A stretch of DNA of 7,142 nucleotides from Bacteroidota bacterium (GTDB lineage Bacteria > Bacteroidota > Bacteroidia > Bacteroidales > Paludibacteraceae), in assembly GCA_023391625.1 (NCBI GenBank), contig JAEWAN010000031.1:1-7142 (forward strand), given 5' to 3'. This document shows, piece by piece, positions 1 to 5,537 of the stretch (within the stretch, counting starts at the first letter, position 1; each line of letters begins with the position of its first letter). The notes beneath the pieces were generated by a model. That model was not told the DNA's origin, did not search any database, and saw only the letters and a list, made by a program, of their open reading frames with translations. The translations under genes were made by a program, and so were the position numbers.

Positions 1-23
1 TTCGCAGATTTCAGAATGATGCC

Positions 24-54
24 TTTGCACTTGCTCTCAATTTATTTATAATTG
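24..54 (+). promoter_or_regulatory. Bacteroides-type promoter for the tyrosine recombinase
   Basis: TTTG at 24-27 is followed after 19 bp by TATAATTG at 47-54. The Bacteroidales housekeeping consensus is TTTG, 19-21 bp, TAnnTTTG, so the -33 box is exact and the -7 box has one mismatch. Transcription would begin near 61, leaving an AT-rich leader of about 25 nt before the ATG at 86. Assigned by eye from the consensus; no transcript evidence. Confidence 0.55.
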
Positions 55-85
55 CAGGATAAACCTTTTTATAAATAATTTGGAA

Positions 86-1039
86 ATGAGCAGAAATGAA
101 ATTACCTTACAAGAGATGTTCTCCTCAGTCATCGGGGAACTCCGGGAAGGCGGCAGGTGGGGAACGGCACACATCTACCAGTCAGCGGTGAATGCATTCT
201 CGGTATTCACCAAATGGCAACCGATGCCCATGCGCAAGCTGAGCCCGACCGTACTGAAGAGATTCGAAAACTTCCTCAGACAGAGGAATTGTAGTTGGAA
301 TACGGTGTCCACTTATATCAAAGCGATACGTTCGGTTTACAACCGGGCAGTGGACAGAAAGATGGTGCGATATGTACCCAGGCTGTTTGAGCATGTGTAT
401 ACCGGTACACGGACAGATAGGAAAAAGGCGCTCGAAGCTTCCGACATAGGCTGCTTGGTACGGGAGACAGAGATGAGCCTGCAGGACGGCCAATCTCCCA
501 ACACCCGACAGAAAACAAAAATTTTCTTTGTACTGATGTTTATGCTAAGAGGGATTCCTTTTGTGGACCTGGCCTATTTGCATAAGAGGGATTTACAAGG
601 AAACACCTTGTCTTATAGACGCAGGAAGACGGGACGGGCACTGACCGTGTCATTGACGCCGGAAGCTATGCAAATGGTGAGAATGATAGCGAACAAGGAC
701 AAGGACTCTCCTTATTTATTCCCCATATTACAAAGTGAGGAAGGCACGGAAGCGGCATACCGGGAATACCAGGCGGCGCTCAGGGCATTCAACCAACGTC
801 TGGCAGTGCTCAGGCAGTGCCTAGGAATGCAGTCGGCACTCAGTAGTTATGCAGCCAGACACACCTGGGCCACAATGGCCTACCATTGCGAGATACACCC
901 CGGAATCATATCGGAAGCCATGGGGCACTCCTCCATCACGGTGACGGAAACCTATCTGAAGCCTTTCAGCAACAGAAAGATTGACGAAGCCAATCAGAAG
1001 GTAATTTCTTTTGTAAAAAACGAAGGATATCCAGTATAA
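86..1039 (+). CDS. Tyrosine recombinase / site-specific integrase, candidate invertase
   Basis: Site-specific DNA recombinase of the phage-integrase family, 317 residues, which cuts and rejoins DNA through a covalent phosphotyrosine. The frame opens at TTG 80, but the first ATG, at 86, gives the sequence MSRNEITLQEMF and is the likelier start. Residues about 5-100 form the SAM-like N-terminal DNA-binding domain. The catalytic domain follows: Arg155 in MLRGIPFVDLAYL, Lys181 in YRRRKTGR, Arg258 in SSYAARHTWAT, His281 in MGHSSITVTETYL, and nucleophile Tyr290. The usual His of the HxxR box is Tyr here, which I believe is common in the Bacteroidales members. The gene looks intact. Enzymes of this size in Bacteroidales often invert promoters of neighbouring surface genes, and this one lies directly upstream of a surface lipoprotein on the same strand. 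An integrase of a mobile element is the alternative; no att site was seen. Confidence 0.93.
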   Translation: MSRNEITLQEMFSSVIGELREGGRWGTAHIYQSAVNAFSVFTKWQPMPMRKLSPTVLKRFENFLRQRNCSWNTVSTYIKAIRSVYNRAVDRKMVRYVPRLFEHVYTGTRTDRKKALEASDIGCLVRETEMSLQDGQSPNTRQKTKIFFVLMFMLRGIPFVDLAYLHKRDLQGNTLSYRRRKTGRALTVSLTPEAMQMVRMIANKDKDSPYLFPILQSEEGTEAAYREYQAALRAFNQRLAVLRQCLGMQSALSSYAARHTWATMAYHCEIHPGIISEAMGHSSITVTETYLKPFSNRKIDEANQKVISFVKNEGYPV

Positions 1040-1046
1040 AAGAGAT

Positions 1047-1089
1047 TACTTCTTTTGAGGAAGTAGAGCAAACTTGTTGTTTCTTTTTT
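1047..1089 (+). terminator. Weak hairpin plus T-rich tail after the recombinase
   Basis: TACTTC (1047-1052) pairs with GAAGTA (1060-1065) across a 7 nt loop, eight bases after the recombinase stop. The T-run (1084-1089) lies 18 bases farther on, so this is not a textbook intrinsic terminator. It may still end recombinase transcription; low confidence. Confidence 0.25.
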
Positions 1090-1445
1090 ATAGTCTTCAA
1101 ACAAAGTTTTGAGGAGCGGATTGATATTGGCTTTACAAAAAGTTTCCCAACGTAAGCAATAAACTGAGAGATAGAATCTTATATTGAAAATTAGAGACTT
1201 TTTCACTTCATAATTTCTATTGCAGCTTTTCTATGATGTTGGAGATTAAGACTATATATTATCTTTCCAATATCCCAACGGGTTGATTTTTACTATTCTG
1301 AACAAACCCCACCTATTTTCTCCTTATTCCTTGGTTATTAACGAAATTAACAGGATTTCATTACCTGCGAAGTAACGGAAAAAATCATATAATCAACAGC
1401 TATGTGAAAGGGGATGAAAATGAGAGATTATTCACTTTTTTATTT

Positions 1446-1465
1446 TTTAAATTTATAAATTTAAA
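1446..1465. repeat. Perfect 20 bp AT-only palindrome before the lipoprotein start
   Basis: The 10 bp arm TTTAAATTTA is followed directly by its reverse complement TAAATTTAAA. The palindrome ends 10 bp before the ATG at 1476, where a ribosome binding site would lie. Bacteroidales messages generally use AT-rich, unstructured leaders rather than Shine-Dalgarno pairing, so an 8 bp A-U hairpin with a TATA loop could be neutral, could tune translation, or could bind a protein as DNA. Confidence 0.7.
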
Positions 1466-1475
1466 GTTTTCAATT

Positions 1476-4133
1476 ATGAACAAGAAGTTTCTAAGTGTAA
1501 TCCTGTTCAGTGCCTTAATGGTTGGTACTGCAGGAACGTTTACGTCTTGTAAGGACTACGATGACGACATCGATCAGATCAATAAGGAACTGACCGACAT
1601 CAAGTCTCAAGTAGCTGCCTTACAGAATGCTGTGGACAATGGTAAATGGATCACCAGTGTAACATCGTCTGCGGATGGTCTGGTTATTACCATGAATGAC
1701 GGTAGTACCCACAAAGTAACTAACGGTAAGGACGGTCAGAATGGCGCTCAGGGCGAACCGGGTGTAGCTGGTGATAAAGTTGTAATCGACAAGACTACGG
1801 GCGCTATTACTATCAATGATGAACCTACAGGATTCTATGCTGCAAAGAATGCCGAAACCGGCAAGTTTGCAGTTCCTGAAATTGGCGAAGACGGTTTCTG
1901 GTATGTAGTAAACAAAGAAGGTAAGCTGGAGAAAACTCCGTATCTGGCATCCCCGATCAGCGCAGTTCAAGACCCGACCACTGAAGTTTGGACCTTGAAA
2001 GTATGGGATTCTGCTACGCAGAAATATCAAGAAATCAAATTGCCGACTGCTGCTTCATTGCTGAGCGATTTGATTTTGATTGATGGTAAGCAGGATTTGA
2101 CTTTCAAGAAATTCACATATACGGGTGAAGTTGCTATCAAAGATTGGAAAGGTCCTCGCACTCTACCTGCAGACAAGACCGAGACAGTAAATATTATTGC
2201 TTCTGTAGCAACTCCGGTTATTCAGCTCAATCCGACAAACATTGATGGTAAGGAGTTGACTTACTCATTGATTGATAGTAAGAATAACGTTCCCAGCCAA
2301 GTGGAATTGACTGCTACAGATTACAAAGAGCTGATTACGTTGACAAGAGCTGCAAATACCAATGGATTGTATGAATTATCAATGAATGAAACTTTTGTAT
2401 CAGCAAATGCTGTTAATGCGTTCTTAGCACAATTCAAAGACGAAAACGACGCGTATAAAGGCTACGCCGTGGTTTCAGGCAATGCACGTTCTGAATATCA
2501 ATTGAAAGTTGCAGAGCATACTGACGCTATTGAATTGACTAAGCTTGCTATCGCGGATGCGGCAAAAGCCAAAGTGAAAATAAGCAATAGTGACAATTTT
2601 AATATTGGTAGAACTTATGGCTCAAATGCAGGTACTCCAGCCGGTAAAATCAATGCTAACGAATGGTATTATGTTAGCGGCATCGAAGAAGCTGCATTAT
2701 ATGATATGCATCTTTCTGTAGACAATGATGCTAAAACTCTGTTCGGTATTGAAATCGAAGAAGTAGCCGGTGAATATAAATTCAGATCGACTAAGACTCC
2801 TGACAACATTACCAAGGCCGGTTTTGCATTGTCGATTGAAACAATTGATAACACAGGTGCCAAGAAAACTACTACAGTATGGTTAGGTCAAAGCAGCACA
2901 ATCTCTGCTGAGGTTACTTACAATGTTAATTATCTGTTGAAGGCTGAAACGGCCACCAAAAACTATTTCTCAATCGACCTGGCTGAAATGAGAAATAAAT
3001 TGGGCGAACAAGGTACTGCATTGTGGAATACAAGCGTTAAATTGAACAATACTACAATTGTAGTTAAAGCAGGTGACAAGACTATTGTTCCCGCCGGAAC
3101 TACTCTTACTGCTTTAAATTCGACTTATGGTATCAATCCCGTATTCACTACAGAAGTTAAGGATAATGCCACAGCTGTAACTACCGATAAGGATGCAAAA
3201 TTCGTGGCATTCCAAATTAACAATGCTACTGCCGGTACGCAGTTCGAAGTTAATACACAGTATAATGCAGCCATTACATTCATGAATAGCACTGGCGATG
3301 TATTGAATACGATTAACGTTAATTTCACATTTACTATTCCTGCTATCACTTCATTATTTGAAATTGATCCGGGATTCGTGAAAGAAGGTATTGCTAACTG
3401 CTATCTGTATGCAGACGACTTCAAGAAAGTAAATACTACTGCTGGTGCTGCTACATTTGATTTGAACCGCATCTTCAAGAAATACCAGAAGACAGGATTT
3501 GTTGTTACATTGGACGACAAAGCCGTTGTAACTGACAATAAGAAATCTAATGAATTGGCTGATGTTGCTAATAGTGGCAAGTTCACTGACAACACTTATG
3601 TAACATTAATCGGTGGCTTAGGACAAGAAAAGGGTTACAACCAAACATTGAACTATAGCATTTCTGGTAAGTTTGCTAATGCTTGGGAGTATCCTGCAAC
3701 TGAAGCATTCACATTCAAGGCTAAGATTATGAGCCCGATTGAACAAGGTAAGGTTACTCCAAAGAGTGGCAGCAAGATTGTTATCAAAGCTACCGACTTG
3801 AATGGCTACAAACTTGGAAATGCCGTTGTGACTGGTTACACTTACAATACCGGTGTTTCTTATAAGGTATTGCCTGATAAGGTTGACGGTACTAACCTTG
3901 CATGGACACGTAATGACATCCAAACTGTAACAGCCAAGTCTGGTAACGAACTTTACTTCAAGCTTCAATCAGATACACCATCTCCTGCTACAAGTAAAGC
4001 AGAAGGTTACTTCACTTTGGAAGGCCAGCAAGTTGCTAGTACAGTTGATACTAACATTGAAATTACAGTAAAAGATATTTGGAACCGTACAAAAGCCAAT
4101 ACAGTTCCTGTTCAGATAACTGTTGATGAATAA
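1476..4133 (+). CDS. Large surface lipoprotein, S-layer-like, with coiled coil and collagen-like tract
   Basis: 885 residues from the ATG at 1476. The frame is open from an ATG at 1404, but only the 1476 start gives a lipoprotein signal peptide: basic NKK, hydrophobic residues 5-20, then TFTSC with lipidated Cys25. The following acidic KDYDDDID resembles Bacteroidetes surface-export signals, so the mature protein is probably on the outer face of the outer membrane. Residues about 31-53 (IDQINKELTDIKSQVAALQN) are coiled-coil-like. Residues 84-99 have Gly at every third position (G84, 87, 90, 93, 96, 99), a short collagen-like tract. The remainder is rich in Thr, Asn, Lys and Val and probably beta-stranded, with only one other cysteine seen (Cys642). 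The N terminus resembles the phase-variable S-layer type proteins of Bacteroides (BT1927 type) and the DUF4988-like N-terminal region of other Bacteroides surface proteins; this is from memory. The gene stands alone, with a strong terminator behind it. No enzymatic motif was recognised, so a structural role is inferred. Confidence 0.85.
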   Translation: MNKKFLSVILFSALMVGTAGTFTSCKDYDDDIDQINKELTDIKSQVAALQNAVDNGKWITSVTSSADGLVITMNDGSTHKVTNGKDGQNGAQGEPGVAGDKVVIDKTTGAITINDEPTGFYAAKNAETGKFAVPEIGEDGFWYVVNKEGKLEKTPYLASPISAVQDPTTEVWTLKVWDSATQKYQEIKLPTAASLLSDLILIDGKQDLTFKKFTYTGEVAIKDWKGPRTLPADKTETVNIIASVATPVIQLNPTNIDGKELTYSLIDSKNNVPSQVELTATDYKELITLTRAANTNGLYELSMNETFVSANAVNAFLAQFKDENDAYKGYAVVSGNARSEYQLKVAEHTDAIELTKLAIADAAKAKVKISNSDNFNIGRTYGSNAGTPAGKINANEWYYVSGIEEAALYDMHLSVDNDAKTLFGIEIEEVAGEYKFRSTKTPDNITKAGFALSIETIDNTGAKKTTTVWLGQSSTISAEVTYNVNYLLKAETATKNYFSIDLAEMRNKLGEQGTALWNTSVKLNNTTIVVKAGDKTIVPAGTTLTALNSTYGINPVFTTEVKDNATAVTTDKDAKFVAFQINNATAGTQFEVNTQYNAAITFMNSTGDVLNTINVNFTFTIPAITSLFEIDPGFVKEGIANCYLYADDFKKVNTTAGAATFDLNRIFKKYQKTGFVVTLDDKAVVTDNKKSNELADVANSGKFTDNTYVTLIGGLGQEKGYNQTLNYSISGKFANAWEYPATEAFTFKAKIMSPIEQGKVTPKSGSKIVIKATDLNGYKLGNAVVTGYTYNTGVSYKVLPDKVDGTNLAWTRNDIQTVTAKSGNELYFKLQSDTPSPATSKAEGYFTLEGQQVASTVDTNIEITVKDIWNRTKANTVPVQITVDE

Positions 4134-4140
4134 TAGAATC

Positions 4141-4157
4141 ACTATTAATATAATAGT
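4141..4157. repeat. Small AT-rich inverted repeat after the lipoprotein stop
   Basis: ACTATTA (4141-4147) and TAATAGT (4151-4157) are perfect 7 bp arms around a 3 nt centre, eight bases after the stop codon. It may form a weak 3'-UTR stem ahead of the main terminator; the function is unknown. Confidence 0.4.
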
Positions 4158-4166
4158 ATAACTTTT

Positions 4167-4218
4167 AAGTAGGGAAAGACCTCTCTTTAAAAAGAGAAAG
4201 TTCTTTCCCTACTTTTTT
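4167..4218 (+). terminator. Strong rho-independent terminator of the lipoprotein gene
   Basis: AAGTAGGGAAAGA (4167-4179) pairs perfectly over 13 bp with 4202-4214, and the T-run 4213-4218 follows. An inner stem, TCTCTT (4182-4187) with AAGAGA (4192-4197), extends it into a long hairpin. It lies between the convergent lipoprotein and toxin remnant. The A-rich start of the hairpin gives little T-tract on the opposite strand, so it is mainly directional. Confidence 0.9.
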
Positions 4219-4264
4219 ATCCACTCTTCTTTATTTACCAATACTATACTAGCATAGCACTTAC

Positions 4265-4852
4265 TTATATCATATCTATCAGTTTCTCTTTGACAATTTC
4301 ATAACCCGCAAGCGGATTAAAAGACTCATTGGGATGAAGGAGCAGTTGGGGTCTCCCCGAAAATCCGGGTCTGCCATTTTTTCCTCCATATTAGCGATGA
4401 TAACATCGCATAAGTTCATCCACATCAACCTCTGCTTTTGTCAGCGCCACATATAGATCAAATAAATCACGTCCTTTCTTGCGTTGATACAAAGCTCTCA
4501 ATTTAGTGCCCAAGAGTTCATTAAGCTGATAGGTCGTGATTCCACATCTTCCCGTAAACCTGCTGTTTTCAACGACGAATGGAATTTTCACCAGTCCGAG
4601 TTCATTGAAATGCTCAAAGCAGTTTATTTCAATTTTCAATCGTATTTGGATGACAGGCGGAAACTCAGATTCCATTCTGAACAGCATCGTATTATTGTAG
4701 CGTTTCTGTTTGGTAACGCGGTCCGGCAAAAAGCTTAACACTTTTCCCAATCTAAACATAATGGGGTTTTGATTGCTCCTGGATTAATTTGTACTAAATC
4801 AATGTCTTCACTGTAGCGTAGCTGAGGATATAAAAGAAGCTCTGTTAATCAT
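4265..4852 (-). pseudogene. Decayed AbiEii-type nucleotidyltransferase toxin (type IV toxin-antitoxin)
   Basis: Remnant of the toxin of an AbiE abortive-infection system; intact members are about 280-300 residue nucleotidyltransferases. Four reading blocks survive. Block 1 (4848-4765) reads LTELLLYPQLRYSEDIDLVQ, holding the family's SEDIDL motif (4812-4795). Block 2 (4759-4391) continues with SFLPDRVTKQKRYNNT and, at about 4504-4454, TKLRALYQRKKGRDLFDL, the hallmark C-terminal motif. Block 3 starts at 4389 (MEEKMADPDF). Block 4 ends at TAA 4267-4265 (FNPLAGYEIVKEKLIDMI). The expected first 50-60 residues with the GGT motif are missing. A one-base frameshift lies near 4760, a deletion with frameshift at about 4390 removes the region after CYHR, and another frameshift lies near 4348. 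The initiator ATG (4852-4850) still overlaps the antitoxin stop as ATGA, a relic of translational coupling. It cannot encode a working toxin. Confidence 0.85.
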
Positions 4853-5277
4853 ATGTCATCAATATCTATATTTGTATTTGCTTTTATTTTCCAGCGCGTA
4901 TTTTTCTCCCGAATACCCGTACCATGACACGTACTGAGAAATACATATTTGAATGTTATATTATATTTGCACAATAGGTCATATAAATCATCAGCTTGCT
5001 TCCCTTCCTGCAGTACCACATCCAGAATAAACCCAAGCCGTTGAATTACCGCTAAGGAGGTATATGAGAACAAAGAATCCGAAGTGTCTGAAAAGTGTAT
5101 CAACTCAGACACTTCTTCCAATATAGTTGCAGCACGTGATAAACCACCGATATGCTGTTCATACTGCACGAGGTCCACAGCTGTCAATTGCGCATTAGAG
5201 TAATATATAGCGCTTGTTTCGGAATTCTTCGTCAAAAGGAATTCAAAAGGTATCTCTTTTCTGTAATTCCAAGCCAA
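4849..5277 (-). pseudogene. 5'-truncated AbiEi-type antitoxin
   Basis: About 140 residues remain of a protein that is usually about 200-260 long. The antitoxin of this family is a winged-helix repressor that also blocks the AbiEii toxin. The preserved C-terminal domain includes IPFEFLLTKNSETSAIYYSN, LTAVDLVQYEQHIGGLSRAA, IQRLGFILDVVL and the terminal WKIKANTNIDIDDI, all typical of Bacteroidales AbiEi-like antitoxins as I recall them. The N-terminal DNA-binding part is absent: the frame has no ATG, only TTG at 5277, and upstream of it the sequence turns into a transposase remnant on the other strand. The stop overlaps the toxin ATG (ATGA, 4852-4849), confirming the operon order antitoxin then toxin. 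I judge it non-functional, since it lacks its start, promoter and DNA-binding domain, although the surviving domain itself is undamaged. Confidence 0.78.
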
Positions 5278-5402
5278 TAGAAACCTGTCATCCCGGTTTT
5301 CTTGCCGCCCAAGATACTTATTATGTCGGATACATCAAAGGTGTCGGACACATTTATCAGCAGACCGTCATCGATACTTACTCCAAAATCAGGAAACAAT
5401 GA
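5270..5402 (+). pseudogene. Fragment of a DDE transposase (IS481-like integrase core)
   Basis: The + frame reads PIETCHPGFLAAQDTYYVGY and, after IKGVGHI, YQQTVIDTYSKI, then RKQ and a TGA at 5400-5402. The pattern PG-x-L-x-x-QDT-YYVG-x-KGVG-x-x-YxQTxIDTYSK is the start of the DDE catalytic core of IS481-like transposases; Asp at 5313-5315 would be the first catalytic acid and Asp at 5373-5375 is in the conserved VIDTY strand. Only about 40 of an expected 300-plus residues are left. The right-hand side stops resembling the family after SKI (about 5390). The left edge meets the broken end of the antitoxin gene, so an insertion followed by deletion probably truncated it. The frame upstream to 5214 reads antisense through antitoxin sequence and is not transposase. 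The family name is from memory of the motif; confidence in transposase origin is higher than in the exact family. Confidence 0.68.
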
Positions 5403-5435
5403 AACCGAATGAGGCTGATAAAACTTCATTCGGTT
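5403..5435. repeat. 10 bp inverted repeat next to the transposase remnant
   Basis: AACCGAATGA (5403-5412) and TCATTCGGTT (5426-5435) are perfect 10 bp arms around a 13 nt loop, starting at the last base of the remnant's TGA. No T-run follows on either strand, so it is not a good terminator. It could be part of the lost insertion sequence or a relic of its insertion site. Confidence 0.55.
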
Positions 5436-5444
5436 GTGAGAGTG

Positions 5445-5468
5445 AAAAAAGTTGCGTAACTTCGCAAC
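5445..5468 (-). terminator. Rho-independent terminator of the AlbA_2 gene
   Basis: On the - strand, GTTGCG (5468-5463) and CGCAAC (5456-5451) form a 6 bp GC-rich stem around a 6 nt loop and are followed at once by six T (5450-5445). It lies about 70 bases beyond the stop of the AlbA_2 gene. On the + strand the same hairpin is preceded by A and followed by no T-run, so it works leftward only. Confidence 0.75.
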
Positions 5469-5474
5469 AAACAG

Positions 5475-5512
5475 CTGACAGTTTTTTTGTCCGATAATAA
5501 ACCAACTGTCAG
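5475..5512. repeat. 9 bp inverted repeat between the AlbA_2 stop and its terminator
   Basis: CTGACAGTT (5475-5483) and AACTGTCAG (5504-5512) are perfect 9 bp arms with 20 bp between them, including a T-run at 5482-5488. It could be a second stem in the 3' UTR of the leftward gene; on the - strand it precedes the terminator at 5468-5445. No recombination role can be argued from the sequence alone. Confidence 0.55.
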
Positions 5513-5537
5513 AACAAGTCTTGATTATTACACGTTA

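Larger units (their letters stand above)
1040..1475 (+). promoter_or_regulatory. 436 bp AT-rich control region and leader of the surface lipoprotein
   Basis: This non-coding spacer separates the recombinase from the lipoprotein gene and should contain the latter's promoter. No exact TAnnTTTG box is present on either strand, and TTTG does not occur on the + strand after 1112. The best forward candidate is GTTG (1238-1241), 18 bp, TATCTTTC (1260-1267), which would start a transcript near 1273 with a leader of about 200 nt. An 8 bp inverted repeat, GATATTGG (1123-1130) and CCAATATC (1267-1274), brackets 136 bp including that candidate and abuts its -7 box, as an invertible promoter would, but 8 bp is what chance gives in a region this size. 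The leader ends in a perfect AT palindrome. No RNA gene recognised. Confidence 0.45.

Noticed and set aside
1053..1115. Direct repeat TTTTGAGGA at 1053-1061 and 1107-1115
   Set aside because: Nine bases in AT-rich sequence with diverging flanks; no known recombination or regulatory context, so it is compatible with chance.
994..1206. 70-residue open frame on the - strand in the spacer, starting MKKSLIFNIRF
   Set aside because: It overlaps the recombinase 3' end, lies in AT-rich sequence, has no recognisable promoter or domain and occupies the probable control region. I cannot exclude a small gene, but nothing supports one.
1404..1475. Longer start for the lipoprotein at ATG 1404
   Set aside because: The 24 extra residues would bury the signal peptide and lipobox, and they are encoded partly by the AT palindrome; ATG 1476 gives a standard lipoprotein signal.
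1207..1480. Inverted 8-9 bp pairs TTCATAATT (1207-1215)/AATTATGAA (1472-1480) and ATTGAAAA (1183-1190)/TTTTCAAT (1467-1474)
   Set aside because: Both are AT-rich, the first includes the start codon, and the flanks do not extend the match; expected by chance.
4484..4738. 84-residue open frame on the + strand
   Set aside because: Antisense to the clear AbiEii motifs on the - strand; a shadow frame.
5232..5429. 65-residue open frame on the - strand across the transposase remnant
   Set aside because: It is antisense to the recognisable transposase motif and resembles no part of an AbiEi antitoxin, so it is a shadow frame.
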